From Alphaproteobacteria bacterium (GTDB lineage: Bacteria; Pseudomonadota; Alphaproteobacteria; Micropepsales; Micropepsaceae): a DNA stretch of 41,784 nt. A program made the translations under genes and the position numbers. The stretch lies in assembly GCA_947467345.1 (NCBI GenBank), contig CANIHD010000023.1, forward strand, positions 1 through 41,784, in the 5' to 3' direction. Of the stretch, positions 12,995-25,565 are shown one piece after another. Position 1 is the stretch's first letter; each line of letters begins with the position of its first letter. The notes beneath the pieces were generated by a model. The model was not told where the DNA came from. It did no database searches and saw only the letters and a list, made by a program, of their open reading frames with translations.

Positions 12995-14836
12995 CTATTC
13001 CGCAACCTCGGCAAGCTGGGCGGCGCTACGCTGGCGATGCCACAGAGCGGCGTAGTTTCCAGCCTGAGCGAGGAGCTTCTCGTGAGTGCCGCGCTCGACC
13101 ACGCGCCCTTCCGAAAGAACCAGAATTTCGTCCGCATCAATGATCGTCGACAGACGGTGCGCAATGACCAAGGTGGAGCGGTTGGCGGACACGGCGCGCA
13201 AATTTTTTTGGATTTCGTGCTCGGTGCGGCTGTCGAGCGAACTCGTGGCTTCGTCAAAAATCAGAAGCTCGGGGTTCTTCAGAACCACGCGGGCAATGGC
13301 GACGCGCTGCTTCTCGCCGCCTGAGAGTTTCAAGCCACGTTCGCCGACGCGTGTTTCATAACCGTCTGGAAGCCGAGCGATAAAGTCGGACAATTCGGCG
13401 TGATCGGCAGCTTGTGCAATCGCGTCCTGCGAGGCGTCAGTGCGGCCATAACCGATATTATAGGCGATGGTGTCGTTGAACAGCACCGCGTCTTGCGGCA
13501 CCACGCCAATGGCTTGGCGAAGGCTGTCCTGCGTCACATCGCGAATGTCATGACCGTCGATCGAAATGCTGCCTTCTTGCGGATCGTAGAAACGAAAGAG
13601 AAGGCGCGCGATCGTGCTCTTGCCGCCGCCGGTCGCGCCGACAATGGCGACGCGGTGACCGGCTGGAATTTCGAAACTGACGTCACGCAGGATCGGACGC
13701 CGTCCGTCATAGGAAAAGCTGACATTGTCGAACACGACATGGCCGCCGCCGGCGGGCAGGGCGGGTGCATCGGCGCGGTCTTCGACATCGGCCCTTTCTT
13801 CAAGCAACCGATACATCTGTTCGATGTCGGTCATGGACTGGCGCAAATTGCGGTAGATCCAGCCGAACATGTTTAGCGGCGCATACAGCTGTAAGAGATA
13901 GGCGTTTATCATCACGAAGGCGCCAATGGTCATGTTTCCGGCCGCGACGCCGTAAGCCGCCATCAGCATCACCGCGACAATCCCGCCGGATAGAATGAGC
14001 GACTGCCCCATATTGGCGAGGCTCAGCGAACGCTGACTGTCTATAGCTGCCTCGACGTAGTCGCTCTTCGCCTCATCGAAGCGCGCAAGCTCATGCGCTT
14101 CGTTGTTGAAATATTTCACCGTCTCGTAATTCAGCAGACTGTCGATCGCGCGCGCATTCGCTTCGCGGTCCTGCACATTCATTTCGCGCCGGAACTTCAT
14201 GCGCCAGCGCGTGGAGAACGCCGTGTAGAAGCCGTAGAACAGGATGACGAACAACATCACTGCAGCGTAGCTGAGATCGAAATAGTGCCAGAGCACGCCC
14301 GCTACGAGCAAAAGCTCCAACACGGTCGGCGCGATGTGGAACAGGAGAAAGCTGACCAGGAATTCGATGCCTTCGGTGCCGCGCTCGATGGCGCGGGAGA
14401 GGCCGCCCGTCTGCCGGTCAAGGTGGAACCGCAAAGACAGCGCGTGAAGGTGCTTCAGCACGCCCAGGGAGATCAGCCTGAGTGCCCGCTCGTTAACCTT
14501 GGCGAAGACCCAGTCCCGGATTTCGCCGGCTGCCTGGGCCCCTGTGCGGGCCACGCCATAGCCGATCACCAAAGCCACTGGGATCGCAACTGCCGCCCCC
14601 GGGCCGGTGCCGAGCGCGTCAATCACCCATTTATAGAAGATGGGAACCGCGACATTGGCCACTTTGGCGATGAGGATGAGGCCAAGCGCAAACAAGACCC
14701 GAACTTTAAGGGCGCGCTCGCCCTCCGGCCACAGCAGCGGCAGCACCCGGCGCATGATCTGCACCTGGTCGCGAAAGGTCAGGCCGGGATCCGGCTTTTC
14801 GCGGCCGGCGCTGCTCAGCGCCCAAAGACTTCTCAC
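12995..14836 (-). CDS. Atm1-type ABC transporter (fused membrane and ATPase domains)
   Basis: This is a 613-residue half-transporter working as a homodimer in the inner membrane. The transmembrane domain (about residues 45-330, six helices) carries the Atm1/HMT1 subfamily stretch LLNYETVKYFNNEAHE at 234-249. The ATPase domain has Walker A GATGGGKST (400-408), Q-loop Gln448, signature LSGGE (504-508), Walker B LLIFDEA (524-530) and His560. Atm1 proteins export glutathione-linked metal or persulfide species and help in metal resistance and iron-sulfur homeostasis. The start is a GTG with a GGAAGG site 8 nt upstream. Its presence between rpoC and rpsL is unusual. Confidence 0.9.
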   Translation of the reverse strand: MRSLWALSSAGREKPDPGLTFRDQVQIMRRVLPLLWPEGERALKVRVLFALGLILIAKVANVAVPIFYKWVIDALGTGPGAAVAIPVALVIGYGVARTGAQAAGEIRDWVFAKVNERALRLISLGVLKHLHALSLRFHLDRQTGGLSRAIERGTEGIEFLVSFLLFHIAPTVLELLLVAGVLWHYFDLSYAAVMLFVILFYGFYTAFSTRWRMKFRREMNVQDREANARAIDSLLNYETVKYFNNEAHELARFDEAKSDYVEAAIDSQRSLSLANMGQSLILSGGIVAVMLMAAYGVAAGNMTIGAFVMINAYLLQLYAPLNMFGWIYRNLRQSMTDIEQMYRLLEERADVEDRADAPALPAGGGHVVFDNVSFSYDGRRPILRDVSFEIPAGHRVAIVGATGGGKSTIARLLFRFYDPQEGSISIDGHDIRDVTQDSLRQAIGVVPQDAVLFNDTIAYNIGYGRTDASQDAIAQAADHAELSDFIARLPDGYETRVGERGLKLSGGEKQRVAIARVVLKNPELLIFDEATSSLDSRTEHEIQKNLRAVSANRSTLVIAHRLSTIIDADEILVLSEGRVVERGTHEKLLAQAGNYAALWHRQRSAAQLAEVAE

Positions 14837-15099
14837 AAGGACTACCTTCCAGAATTCATTTCTCAGGTCGTATGCTTAGCGACGGGCCGCAAGGGGCTGT
14901 GTCATTTATGGCTTGAGCCATTCATGCGTGAAAAGCCCGCTCAACGAAACGCGGAAACGATTCGAAAGTACGGCCCCAATCGGCAGGGGGGACGTCTTTT
15001 TTTCCCCCAATAGGTGGTTTCGAGATAAGAAGAGTCCGATTAGGACGCTTCATTGCCGCCAAAGGCGGGAAAGTCCTTAAAATACCCGGTGTTCTGGCC

Positions 15100-15129
15100 T
15101 TGACGCGGTGCGACACCCCCCGATATACA
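15100..15129 (+). promoter_or_regulatory. Likely sigma-70 promoter for the str operon
   Basis: TTGACG (15100-15105) and TATACA (15124-15129) are separated by 18 nt, a good match to the housekeeping promoter consensus. The predicted start, near 15136, would give a leader of about 195 nt before rpsL. The position, after the divergent exporter gene, fits the need for a promoter here since rpoC transcription is terminated at 12104. Confidence 0.65.
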
Positions 15130-15193
15130 CGCCACCTCTGCGACAGGCCGTCGGCTCCGCCCGAAACGCTGTCTGAAGCAAGTAGTAACGAAC

Positions 15194-15261
15194 GGGTCAT
15201 GCGCGACCCAGGCACCTAAGGTGCCCGGGTCCTCCGCGTTGTCGGGTCGCCTCGAAAGAGG
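15194..15261 (+). promoter_or_regulatory. Folded 5' leader of the str operon
   Basis: GGGTC (15194-15198) pairs with GACCC (15205-15209). ACCC-A-GGCACC (15206-15216) pairs with GGTGCC-C-GGGT (15220-15230) around TAA. CCTC (15250-15253) pairs with GAGG (15258-15261) around a GAAA tetraloop. The first two stems share bases 15206-15209, so they exclude each other. GGGTC occurs three times (15194, 15227, 15244), giving more alternatives. A regulatory role is inferred. Confidence 0.5.
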
Positions 15262-15329
15262 TCGGCCCATTTGAATTTGTTTGAACCGCACGGTTAGCAC
15301 CGCGTGGACAACTGGGAAGAAGAGACGGT

Positions 15330-15701
15330 ATGCCAACGGTCAATCAGCTGATCCGCAAACCCCGGACGTCGAAATCGACACGCAATAAGGTGCCGGCTCT
15401 CAAGAGCTGCCCCCAGAAGCGCGGCGTTTGCACACGCGTCTATACGACGACGCCGAAGAAGCCGAACTCGGCGCTTCGCAAAGTTGCCAAAGTGCGCCTC
15501 ACCAACGGCTACGAAGTGGTGAGCTACATTCCGGGCGAAGGCCACAATCTGCAGGAGCACTCAGTCGTGCTCATCCGCGGCGGCCGCGTGAAGGACCTTC
15601 CCGGCGTTCGCTATCACATCCTGCGCGGCGTGCTCGACACGCAAGGCGTGAAGGACCGCAAGAAGCGCCGTTCGTTGTACGGAGCAAAACGGCCGAAGTG
15701 A
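15330..15701 (+). CDS. rpsL: Small ribosomal subunit protein S12
   Basis: S12 sits at the decoding centre of the 30S subunit and controls accuracy. The 123-residue length is standard. The streptomycin-relevant segments [12 protein letters not shown] and [12 protein letters not shown] carry the wild-type lysines (E. coli Lys43 and Lys88 equivalents), so a streptomycin-sensitive form is predicted. It is the first gene of the str operon, followed by rpsG, fusA and tuf. Confidence 0.98.
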   Translation: MPTVNQLIRKPRTSKSTRNKVPALKSCPQKRGVCTRVYTTTPKKPNSALRKVAKVRLTNGYEVVSYIPGEGHNLQEHSVVLIRGGRVKDLPGVRYHILRGVLDTQGVKDRKKRRSLYGAKRPK

Positions 15702-15702
15702 T

Positions 15703-15752
15703 TTTCGCCTAACGCGCGAAATTCTTCCCGGCCAAGCGAAGCGACGGCCGGG
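15703..15752 (+). promoter_or_regulatory. Tandem hairpins between rpsL and rpsG
   Basis: TTTCGC (15703-15708) pairs with GCGAAA (15716-15721), and CCCGGCC (15727-15733) pairs with GGCCGGG (15746-15752) around a 12-nt loop. In E. coli, S7 represses str-operon translation by binding the rpsL-rpsG spacer, so this is a candidate S7 target. Similarity to the S7 site of 16S rRNA was not shown. Confidence 0.45.
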
Positions 15753-15779
15753 GTATAGAGACGAAAAAGGAACTACCCC

Positions 15780-16250
15780 ATGTCCCGCCGCCATCGTGCA
15801 GACAAACGTGAGATCATCCCGGACGCCAAATATGGCGACGTGATCCTTACCAAGTTCATGAACAGCCTCATGTATGAGGGGAAGAAGTCGGTCGCCGAAA
15901 ACATTCTCTACGGCGCGTTCGACACCATTCAGGGCAAGACCAAGCAGGACCCGCTGAACGTGTTTCACGAAGCGCTCCGCAATGTCAGCCCGGCGCTGGA
16001 AGTCCGGTCGCGCCGCGTCGGCGGTGCCACCTATCAGGTGCCTGTCGAAGTTCGCACCGACCGCAGCCGCGCTTTGGCGATCCGCTGGATCATCATTGCG
16101 GCGCGCAAGCGCAACGAGCCGACCATGACGGCGCGCCTTTCCGGCGAGCTGATGGACGCCGCCTCCAACCGGGGCACGGCCGTGAAGAAGCGCGAAGACA
16201 CGCACAAGATGGCCGAGGCCAACCGCGCGTTCTCGCATTATCGCTGGTGA
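15780..16250 (+). CDS. rpsG: Small ribosomal subunit protein S7
   Basis: S7 nucleates assembly of the 30S head by binding 16S rRNA and lies next to the E site. The 156 residues include the family start [20 protein letters not shown], the [15 protein letters not shown] segment and the [14 protein letters not shown] signature. An AAGGAA site lies just before the ATG. In E. coli it is the autorepressor of this operon. fusA begins 24 nt after the stop. Confidence 0.98.
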   Translation: MSRRHRADKREIIPDAKYGDVILTKFMNSLMYEGKKSVAENILYGAFDTIQGKTKQDPLNVFHEALRNVSPALEVRSRRVGGATYQVPVEVRTDRSRALAIRWIIIAARKRNEPTMTARLSGELMDAASNRGTAVKKREDTHKMAEANRAFSHYRW

Positions 16251-16274
16251 TTTGAGTACCTAAGGAAGTCCGTT

Positions 16275-18350
<2,076 letters not shown>

Positions 18351-18374
18351 TCGGTAGAATACGGAGAGATTGTC

Positions 18375-19565
<1,191 letters not shown>

Positions 19566-19597
19566 GAAGGCTGGCGAGAGCCGTTAGGAGAACAATC

Positions 19598-19906
19598 ATG
19601 AAGAGCCAAAATATCCGCATACGGCTCAAAGCCTTCGACCACCGTATTCTCGACAACTCCACCAAGGAGATCGTGAGCACGGCGAAGCGCACGGGCGCGC
19701 AGGTGCGTGGTCCCATCCCGCTGCCGACGCGTATCGAACGCTTCACCGTCAACCGTTCGCCGCATGTCGATAAGAAAAGCCGTGAACAATTCGAGATCCG
19801 GACCCACAAACGGCTGCTCGACATCATCGACCCAACACCGCAAACCGTGGACGCGCTGATGAAGCTCGACCTGGCCGCCGGCGTTGACGTCGAGATCAAG
19901 CTTTAA
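19598..19906 (+). CDS. rpsJ: Small ribosomal subunit protein S10
   Basis: S10 is part of the 30S head and, as NusE, joins NusB in antitermination and bridges NusG to the ribosome. The 102 residues include [14 protein letters not shown] near the start, the [29 protein letters not shown] core and the HKRLLDI motif. It opens the S10 gene set. The 32-nt gap from tuf leaves no room for the long L4-controlled leader known in E. coli. Confidence 0.98.
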   Translation: MKSQNIRIRLKAFDHRILDNSTKEIVSTAKRTGAQVRGPIPLPTRIERFTVNRSPHVDKKSREQFEIRTHKRLLDIIDPTPQTVDALMKLDLAAGVDVEIKL

Positions 19907-19918
19907 GGAACCAGCGCA

Positions 19919-20647
19919 ATGCGCACCGGAGTCATCACCCAAAAGGTCGGCATGTCCCGCCTCTTCCTAGAGGACGGAAAGCATGTGCCCGTGACGGTGC
20001 TAAAGCTCGACACCTGCCAGGTCGTCGCTTTACGCACCAAGGACAAAGACGGCTACACCGCCGTTCAGCTCGGATCGGGATTCGCCAAGCCGAAGAACAC
20101 GCCGAAGGCCGAACGTGGTCATTTCGCCAAGGCCGAAGTCGAGCCGAAGCGTAAAGTGGCCGAGTTCCGCGTCGACGACGGCAATCTGCTGGCGGTCGGC
20201 GACGAAATCCTCGCGTCCCATTTTGTCCCCGGGCAGAAGGTCGACGTGACCGGCATCACGATCGGTCGTGGTTTCACCGGCGCCATGAAGCGTTGGAATT
20301 TCCGCGGACTTGAAGCCTCTCACGGCGTGTCGATCTCTCACCGCTCGCTGGGCGGCACGGGCGGCCGTCAGGATCCGGGCAAGACCTTCAAGAACAAGAA
20401 GATGCACGGCCATTACGGCGACGAGCGCGTCACCACGCAAAATGTGGAAGTCGCGAAAGTCGATGTCGAGCGCGGCCTCATCATGGTGCGCGGTGCGGTT
20501 CCGGGTTCCAAAGGCGGTTGGGTGATGATCCGCGATGCGGTGAAGCGTCCGCACAAGGATCTGCCGATGCCCGGCTCCGTGAAGCCTGCCAATAAGAAGG
20601 CAAGCGCACCGGCTGAAGCTGAAGCGCCGCAAGGCGGAGAGGGCTGA
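19919..20647 (+). CDS. rplC: Large ribosomal subunit protein L3
   Basis: L3 is an early assembly protein reaching toward the peptidyl transferase centre. The 242-residue protein shows the family signature in [19 protein letters not shown] and [22 protein letters not shown], where a conserved Gln is methylated in E. coli. The C-terminal 15-20 residues are an Ala/Glu/Pro-rich tail beyond the usual fold. rplD begins 1 nt after the stop. Confidence 0.97.
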   Translation: MRTGVITQKVGMSRLFLEDGKHVPVTVLKLDTCQVVALRTKDKDGYTAVQLGSGFAKPKNTPKAERGHFAKAEVEPKRKVAEFRVDDGNLLAVGDEILASHFVPGQKVDVTGITIGRGFTGAMKRWNFRGLEASHGVSISHRSLGGTGGRQDPGKTFKNKKMHGHYGDERVTTQNVEVAKVDVERGLIMVRGAVPGSKGGWVMIRDAVKRPHKDLPMPGSVKPANKKASAPAEAEAPQGGEG

Positions 20648-20648
20648 T

Positions 20649-21266
20649 ATGAAAACGAAGGTCCTCACACTGGACTCCAAGGATGCCGGCGAGATCGAGC
20701 TGTCGGATGCGATTTTTGGCCTGGAGCCGCGCATCGATTTGATCCAGCGCATCATCGTGTGGCAGCTCGCCAAAAGGCGCGCTGGCACGCACAAGACCAA
20801 GACGCGCGGCGAAGTGAACCGCACGACGAAGAAGGTCTACAAGCAAAAGGGCACGGGTTCGGCCCGTCATGGCGCGCGTTCGGCTCCGACATTCGTCGGC
20901 GGCGGCAAGGCCATGGCACCGGTTCTGCGCAGCCATGAATTCGACATGCCCAAGAAAGTGCGTGCGCTCGGTTTGCGTCACGCCCTCTCGTCCAAGGCTA
21001 AGGACTCCAAGCTCATCATTCTCGATGAAGCGACGATGTCCGAGACCAAGACCAAGGCTTTGGCTTTGCGTTTGGGCAAGCTCAGCATGGGCAGTGCGCT
21101 GATCGTCGACGGTATGTTCGACGACAAGTTCACGCTCTCCGCGCGCAACATTGCGAATGTCGCTTTGCTGCCGGCTACCGCGCTGAACGTCTACGATATC
21201 CTTCGTCGCGACACGCTGGTTCTGACCCGCGCGGCGGTGCAGGCGATTGAAGCGAGGTTCGCATGA
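20649..21266 (+). CDS. rplD: Large ribosomal subunit protein L4
   Basis: L4 lines the peptide exit tunnel with an extended loop, and in E. coli also represses the S10 operon. The 205-residue protein shows the loop region [21 protein letters not shown] and [22 protein letters not shown] that reaches the tunnel. Its TGA stop overlaps the rplW start by four bases, implying translational coupling. Confidence 0.98.
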   Translation: MKTKVLTLDSKDAGEIELSDAIFGLEPRIDLIQRIIVWQLAKRRAGTHKTKTRGEVNRTTKKVYKQKGTGSARHGARSAPTFVGGGKAMAPVLRSHEFDMPKKVRALGLRHALSSKAKDSKLIILDEATMSETKTKALALRLGKLSMGSALIVDGMFDDKFTLSARNIANVALLPATALNVYDILRRDTLVLTRAAVQAIEARFA

Positions 21267-21550
21267 AGACGCTGTACGACGTCATCCTCTCGCCGGTGAT
21301 CACGGAGAAGGCGACGCGCCTTTCCGAGACCAACCAGGTGGTGTTCCGCGTTCCGCTTGCGGCGACGAAACCCGAGATCAAGAAGGCTGTCGAAGCCTTG
21401 TTCAAGGTCAAGGTGAAAGCCGTCAACACGATCCGGACCAAAGGCAAGACGAAGGCCTTTAAAGGCCGGGTTTACAAAAGAAGCGACGTCAAGAAGGCCG
21501 TGGTGACCCTGGTCGAGGGCCACCAAATCGACGTCACGACAGGGCTGTAG
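21263..21550 (+). CDS. rplW: Large ribosomal subunit protein L23
   Basis: L23 sits at the tunnel exit and docks trigger factor and SRP. The 95-residue length is normal. The family core [16 protein letters not shown] and the [16 protein letters not shown] stretch are present. The ATG overlaps the rplD stop (ATGA), so it is probably translated by ribosomes finishing rplD. Confidence 0.97.
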   Translation: MKTLYDVILSPVITEKATRLSETNQVVFRVPLAATKPEIKKAVEALFKVKVKAVNTIRTKGKTKAFKGRVYKRSDVKKAVVTLVEGHQIDVTTGL

Positions 21551-21559
21551 GAGCGGCGC

Positions 21560-22399
21560 ATGGCACTCAAAAAATATAAACCGACCTCGCCCGGTCAGCG
21601 CCAATTGGTGTTGGTGGACCGTTCGGGTTTGCACAAAGGCGAACCGGTCAAAACATTGACCGAAGGTCAGAAGCAATGGGCCGGCCGTAACAATCTTGGT
21701 CGCATCACGGTGCGCTACCAGGGCGGCGGGCACAAACACAGCTATCGCATCGTCGATTTCAAGCGCACCAAGCACGACATGCCGGCTGTTGTTGAGCGTT
21801 TGGAATATGATCCCAACCGCACGGCGTTCATCGCGCTGATCAAATACAAGGACGGCGAGCTCGCCTACATCCTGGCGCCGCAGCGTCTTGCGGTTGGCGA
21901 CAGCGTCGTCTCGGGCGACCGCGTTGACGTGAAACCGGGCAATGCGATGCCGCTCGGCGCCGTGCCGGTCGGAACGATCGTGCACAACATCGAAATGAAG
22001 CCGGGCAAAGGCGGGCAGATCGCACGTTCGGCTGGCGCCTATGCGCAATATCTCGGCCGCGACGCGGGCTACGCCCTGATGCGGTTGAATTCGGGCGAAG
22101 TGCGCCGCGTGCGTCTCGATTGCAAAGCGACTGTTGGCGCGGTTTCAAACCCCGACCACATGAACGAAGTGCTCGGCAAGGCCGGACGCAATGTTTGGCG
22201 CGGCAAGCGCCCGCATGTTCGCGGTACCGCAATGAACCCGGTCGACCATCCGCACGGCGGTGGCGAAGGCCGCACCAAGGGTGGCCGTCATCCGGTTACG
22301 CCGTGGGGCAAGCCGACCAAGGGCGCTAAGACGCGTAAGAACAAGACCACCACCAAGTACATTCTGCGTTCGCGTCACGCGAAGAAAACGCAAGGGTAG
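21560..22399 (+). CDS. rplB: Large ribosomal subunit protein L2
   Basis: L2 is a universal 23S rRNA-binding protein required for subunit association and peptidyl transferase activity. The 279 residues contain the [14 protein letters not shown] start, the central beta-barrel and the signature [17 protein letters not shown] with the conserved histidine near position 229-235. The basic C-terminal tail is typical. It lies 9 nt after rplW and 5 nt before rpsS. Confidence 0.98.
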   Translation: MALKKYKPTSPGQRQLVLVDRSGLHKGEPVKTLTEGQKQWAGRNNLGRITVRYQGGGHKHSYRIVDFKRTKHDMPAVVERLEYDPNRTAFIALIKYKDGELAYILAPQRLAVGDSVVSGDRVDVKPGNAMPLGAVPVGTIVHNIEMKPGKGGQIARSAGAYAQYLGRDAGYALMRLNSGEVRRVRLDCKATVGAVSNPDHMNEVLGKAGRNVWRGKRPHVRGTAMNPVDHPHGGGEGRTKGGRHPVTPWGKPTKGAKTRKNKTTTKYILRSRHAKKTQG

Positions 22400-22404
22400 G
22401 ACAG

Positions 22405-22686
22405 ATGACACGCTCCGTATGGAAAGGCCCGTTTGTCGACGGTTCGATTCTGAAGAAGGCCGAATCTGCGCGCACCAGTGGGCGCAAGGACGTGATCAAG
22501 ACCTGGTCACGCCGTTCGACCATCCTGCCGCAATTCGTCGGTCTCGTTTTCGGCGTCTACAACGGCCAGAAGCATATTCCGGTACAGGTGACCGAAGACA
22601 TGATCGGTCACAAACTCGGCGAGTTCTCGCCGACCAGAACCTTCCACGGTCATACCGGCGACCGTAAAGCCAAGAGGACGACCTAA
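22405..22686 (+). CDS. rpsS: Small ribosomal subunit protein S19
   Basis: S19 is in the 30S head and contacts S13 and A-site tRNA. The 93 residues begin with [19 protein letters not shown] and include the signature HTGDRKAKR near the end, as in the family. The AGGACAG stretch before the ATG serves as ribosome site. rplV starts 1 nt after its stop. Confidence 0.98.
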   Translation: MTRSVWKGPFVDGSILKKAESARTSGRKDVIKTWSRRSTILPQFVGLVFGVYNGQKHIPVQVTEDMIGHKLGEFSPTRTFHGHTGDRKAKRTT

Positions 22687-22687
22687 G

Positions 22688-23173
22688 ATGGGCAAGCCAG
22701 CACGTCCGCGCGCCCTCGGCGACAATCAGGCCCGTGCGGTGGGCCGTAACATCCGCGTTTCACCGCGGAAGTTGAATCTCGTTGCGCAGTCGATCCGTGG
22801 CCGCAAAGCGGAAGCCGCGCTCGCAGCATTGACATTCTCGCCCAAGCGCATTGCGCAGGACGTGAAGAAAATCCTGCAATCGGCTATCGCCAATGCAGAA
22901 AACAATCACGACCTCGACGTCGATGATCTGGTGGTCACGGAAGCTTCGGTTGGCCGCAACCTAACCATGAAGCGCTTTCACGCCAGAGCACGTGGCCGCG
23001 GCGCGCAAATCGAAAAGCCGTTCGCGCAGCTCACCATCGTGGTCGAGGAAAAAGCCGAAGAGAAGACGCCCAAGGCGAAAACCAAGGCGCATAGATCCCC
23101 CAGCGCACTTGCGGCGGCGGGCAACAAAAGCAAGGCCGGCTCTAAGTCCGGCAAGAGTAAGGAGACGGCCTGA
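22688..23173 (+). CDS. rplV: Large ribosomal subunit protein L22 with long C-terminal tail
   Basis: L22 lines the exit tunnel with a beta-hairpin and helps 50S assembly. The family domain covers about residues 1-122 ([17 protein letters not shown], and the hairpin segment [27 protein letters not shown] is split across the end). The remaining 40 or so residues are a Lys/Ala/Ser-rich tail not found in the 110-residue E. coli protein. The stop overlaps the rpsC ATG by one base. The tail is probably disordered and rRNA-binding; this is inferred. Confidence 0.96.
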   Translation: MGKPARPRALGDNQARAVGRNIRVSPRKLNLVAQSIRGRKAEAALAALTFSPKRIAQDVKKILQSAIANAENNHDLDVDDLVVTEASVGRNLTMKRFHARARGRGAQIEKPFAQLTIVVEEKAEEKTPKAKTKAHRSPSALAAAGNKSKAGSKSGKSKETA

Positions 23174-23889
23174 TGGGCCAGAAGGCAAATCCGATCGGGC
23201 TTCGGCTTGGGATCAACCGTACTTGGGATTCGCGTTGGTACGCGAACAAGAAGGAGTACGGAAAGCTCCTGCAGGAAGACATCAAGATCCGCCGTTATTT
23301 GATGGATAAGTTGAAGCAGGCTGGCGTGTCGCGCATCTTCATCGAGCGGCCGCACAAGAAATGCCGCATCACGATCCATTCGGCGCGTCCCGGTGTCGTC
23401 ATCGGCAAAAAGGGCGCCGATATCGAGAAGCTGAAATCCGACCTCAACCAGTACACGGACAGCGAAATCCATTTGAACATCGTCGAGATCCGTAAGCCGG
23501 AAATCGACGCGAAGCTGGTCGCCGACAACATCGCGCAGCAGCTCGAGCGCCGCGTGGCTTTCCGCCGCGCCATGAAGCGCGCCGTGCAATCTGCGATGCG
23601 TCTTGGCGCTAAGGGGATTCGGATCAACTGCACCGGCCGTCTCGGCGGCGCCGAAATCGCCCGCGTGGAATGGTATCGCGAAGGCCGCGTGCCTTTGCAC
23701 ACCTTGCGCGCCGACATCGATTACGGCGTGTCGACCGCGATGACCACGTACGGCACGTGCGGCGTGAAAGTCTGGATCTTCAAGGGCGAAATCATGGAGC
23801 ACGATCCCATGGCCCAAGACAAACGCCTGACCGAGGCCGCCGAACAAGCGAGCCGCGGCGGTACCCAACGTCCGCAGTCCGCGGCTTAG
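23173..23889 (+). CDS. rpsC: Small ribosomal subunit protein S3
   Basis: S3 forms part of the mRNA entry channel on the 30S head and contributes to helicase activity. The 238-residue protein has [20 protein letters not shown], the KH domain with [13 protein letters not shown], and the C-terminal signature around [20 protein letters not shown]. Its start overlaps the rplV stop, implying coupled translation. rplP follows after 15 nt. Confidence 0.98.
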   Translation: MGQKANPIGLRLGINRTWDSRWYANKKEYGKLLQEDIKIRRYLMDKLKQAGVSRIFIERPHKKCRITIHSARPGVVIGKKGADIEKLKSDLNQYTDSEIHLNIVEIRKPEIDAKLVADNIAQQLERRVAFRRAMKRAVQSAMRLGAKGIRINCTGRLGGAEIARVEWYREGRVPLHTLRADIDYGVSTAMTTYGTCGVKVWIFKGEIMEHDPMAQDKRLTEAAEQASRGGTQRPQSAA

Positions 23890-23904
23890 TACGAGCGCAC
23901 CATC

Positions 23905-24318
23905 ATGCTTCAACCTTCACGAACGAAGTTTCGCAAACAGCACAAGGGCCGCATCCACGGCGCCGCGAAAGGCGGGTTCACGCTCGCTTTCGGCCAATAC
24001 GGTCTGAAGGCGGTGGAGCCCGAGCGCATCACGGCACGTCAGATTGAAGCGGCTCGCCGCGCGATGACGCGCCACATGAAGCGCGCCGGCCGCGTCTGGA
24101 TTCGCGTATTCCCGGATGTACCGGTGTCGAAGAAGCCGGCCGAAGTCCGCATGGGTTCCGGCAAAGGCGCGCCTGAGTTTTGGGTCTGCAAAATCAAGCC
24201 GGGTCGCATTTTGTTTGAAGTGGACGGCGTGGACCTGGCAACTGCCCAGGAAGCCATGCGTCTGGCCGCCGGTAAGCTTCCGATCGCGACACGTTTCGTC
24301 GCGCGGTTGACGGCGTAG
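23905..24318 (+). CDS. rplP: Large ribosomal subunit protein L16
   Basis: L16 helps position A-site tRNA in the 50S subunit. The 137 residues start [19 protein letters not shown], a strong family match, with [21 protein letters not shown] and [12 protein letters not shown] following. The site near residue 81, hydroxylated in E. coli, falls in the MGSGKG stretch. It precedes rpmC by 9 nt. Confidence 0.98.
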   Translation: MLQPSRTKFRKQHKGRIHGAAKGGFTLAFGQYGLKAVEPERITARQIEAARRAMTRHMKRAGRVWIRVFPDVPVSKKPAEVRMGSGKGAPEFWVCKIKPGRILFEVDGVDLATAQEAMRLAAGKLPIATRFVARLTA

Positions 24319-24327
24319 GAGGGGCGA

Positions 24328-24615
24328 ATGGCCAAAGTCGAAAATTATCGCGGCAAGACCCCGGACGAGCTGGGCGACGAGCTGATCAAGCTGAAGAAGG
24401 AGCAGTTCAATCTGCGCTTCCAGCGGGCCAGCGGACAATTGGAGAAAACCAATCGCGTGCGCGCCGTGCGCCGTGACATTGCCCGCGTCCGGACTGTTCT
24501 CGGTCAAAAGGCGCGTGGCGAAACCATTGCTCCGGCCAAGGAAAAGCCTGTGAAGGCTAAGGTTGCACCCAAAGCGAAGTCGCCGGCCAAGCGCCGCGCC
24601 GCGAAAGCGAAATAG
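24328..24615 (+). CDS. rpmC: Large ribosomal subunit protein L29 with C-terminal tail
   Basis: L29 is a small two-helix protein near the tunnel exit, next to L23. The family domain occupies about residues 1-65 ([26 protein letters not shown] is split here: YRGKTPDEL, then [20 protein letters not shown], then [10 protein letters not shown]). A Lys/Ala/Pro-rich tail of about 30 residues follows, making 95 residues against about 63 in E. coli. The tail is likely disordered. Confidence 0.95.
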   Translation: MAKVENYRGKTPDELGDELIKLKKEQFNLRFQRASGQLEKTNRVRAVRRDIARVRTVLGQKARGETIAPAKEKPVKAKVAPKAKSPAKRRAAKAK

Positions 24616-24623
24616 GAGAGAAC

Positions 24624-24878
24624 ATGCCTAAGCGCGTGCTGCAGGGTGTGGTTGTGAGCGACAAGAACGCCAAGACCGTCGTGGTCGAGGTGGAGCGTCG
24701 CTTCATCCATCCGGTGATGGGCAAAACCGTCCGCCGGTCCAAGAAATATCACGCGCATGATGAAGCGAAGACCTTCAAGGTCGGCGACATCGTGCGCATT
24801 CGCGAATGCAAGCCGATCTCCAAGCTTAAGCGCTGGGAAGTGGTTGACCGCGACAGCGAAGGGGCAGCCAAACTATGA
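24624..24878 (+). CDS. rpsQ: Small ribosomal subunit protein S17
   Basis: S17 is a beta-barrel 16S rRNA-binding assembly protein. The 84 residues include [20 protein letters not shown], the KKYHAHDEA motif and the [17 protein letters not shown] signature. The stop overlaps the rplN ATG by four bases (ATGA), implying coupling. Confidence 0.98.
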   Translation: MPKRVLQGVVVSDKNAKTVVVEVERRFIHPVMGKTVRRSKKYHAHDEAKTFKVGDIVRIRECKPISKLKRWEVVDRDSEGAAKL

Positions 24879-25243
24879 TCCAGATGCAAACTGAGCTGGA
24901 GGTCGCCGACAATTCCGGCGCTCGCCGCGTTATGTGCATCAAGGTGCTCGGTGGATCCAAGCGCCGCTATGCCGATGTCGGCGACACCATTGTCGTGTCG
25001 GTGAAGGAAGCCATTCCGCGTGGCCGCGTGAAGAAGGGCGAAGTGTTGAAGGCCGTGGTCGTGCGTACCGCCAAAGGCGTTCGCCGCTCCGACGGTTCGC
25101 TCATCCGCTTCGACACCAACGCTGCCGTTCTGGTGAACAACCAGAACGAGCCGATCGGCACGCGTATCTTTGGACCGGTGACTCGCGAACTCAGAGCGAA
25201 GAACCACATGAAGATCATTTCGCTCGCGCCGGAGGTGCTTTGA
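24875..25243 (+). CDS. rplN: Large ribosomal subunit protein L14
   Basis: L14 lies at the subunit interface and contacts 16S rRNA helix 14; silencing factor RsfS also binds it. The 122 residues start [21 protein letters not shown]-like (the family form MIQ..T.L.VADNSGA) and include [20 protein letters not shown]. The start overlaps the rpsQ stop. rplX follows after 1 nt. Confidence 0.98.
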   Translation: MIQMQTELEVADNSGARRVMCIKVLGGSKRRYADVGDTIVVSVKEAIPRGRVKKGEVLKAVVVRTAKGVRRSDGSLIRFDTNAAVLVNNQNEPIGTRIFGPVTRELRAKNHMKIISLAPEVL

Positions 25244-25244
25244 T

Positions 25245-25565
25245 ATGGCCGCGAAAATTCGCAAAGGCGATCGCGTCATTATTTTGAGCGGCCGCGACAA
25301 GGGCAAGAAGGGCGAAGTGCTCCGCGTCTATCCGACGGAAGAGCGCGCGCTTGTGTCCGGCATCAACATCGTGAAGCGCCATCAGCGCCAGACCACGACG
25401 CAGCAGGCCGGCATTATTTCCAAGGAAGCGCCCATCCATCTTTCAAAGCTGGCCCATGTCGATCCCACGTCCGGCGGTCCGACCCGCGTCGGGTTCAAGG
25501 TCCAGGAAGACGGAACGCGGGTTCGCGTAAGCAAGAAGTCAGGAGAGGTCATCGCCAATGGCTGA
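25245..25565 (+). CDS. rplX: Large ribosomal subunit protein L24
   Basis: L24 is an early 50S assembly initiator with a KOW motif. The 106-residue sequence shows [20 protein letters not shown] near the start, the family KOW signature, and the [11 protein letters not shown] segment. Its last 8 bases overlap the start of rplE. Confidence 0.97.
   Translation: MAAKIRKGDRVIILSGRDKGKKGEVLRVYPTEERALVSGINIVKRHQRQTTTQQAGIISKEAPIHLSKLAHVDPTSGGPTRVGFKVQEDGTRVRVSKKSGEVIANG

Larger units (their letters stand above)
14837..15329. other. Divergent intergenic region between the ABC exporter and rpsL
   Basis: This 493-nt gap has no convincing gene. It holds a 14-bp palindrome ATGGCT-TG-AGCCAT (14908-14921) near the exporter start, which could be an operator or chance. 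A G-run (14986-14991) faces a C-run (15004-15008) across a T-rich loop. The rpsL promoter and a folded leader, described separately, take up the remainder. Confidence 0.6.

Noticed and set aside
14986-15008. Terminator for the divergent exporter or rpsL
   Set aside because: The G-run and C-run pair across a T-rich loop rather than being followed by a T-run, and both neighbouring genes point away from it.
15430-15640. Possible streptomycin-resistance change in rpsL
   Set aside because: Both key lysines (KKPNS and RVKDLPG segments) are present.
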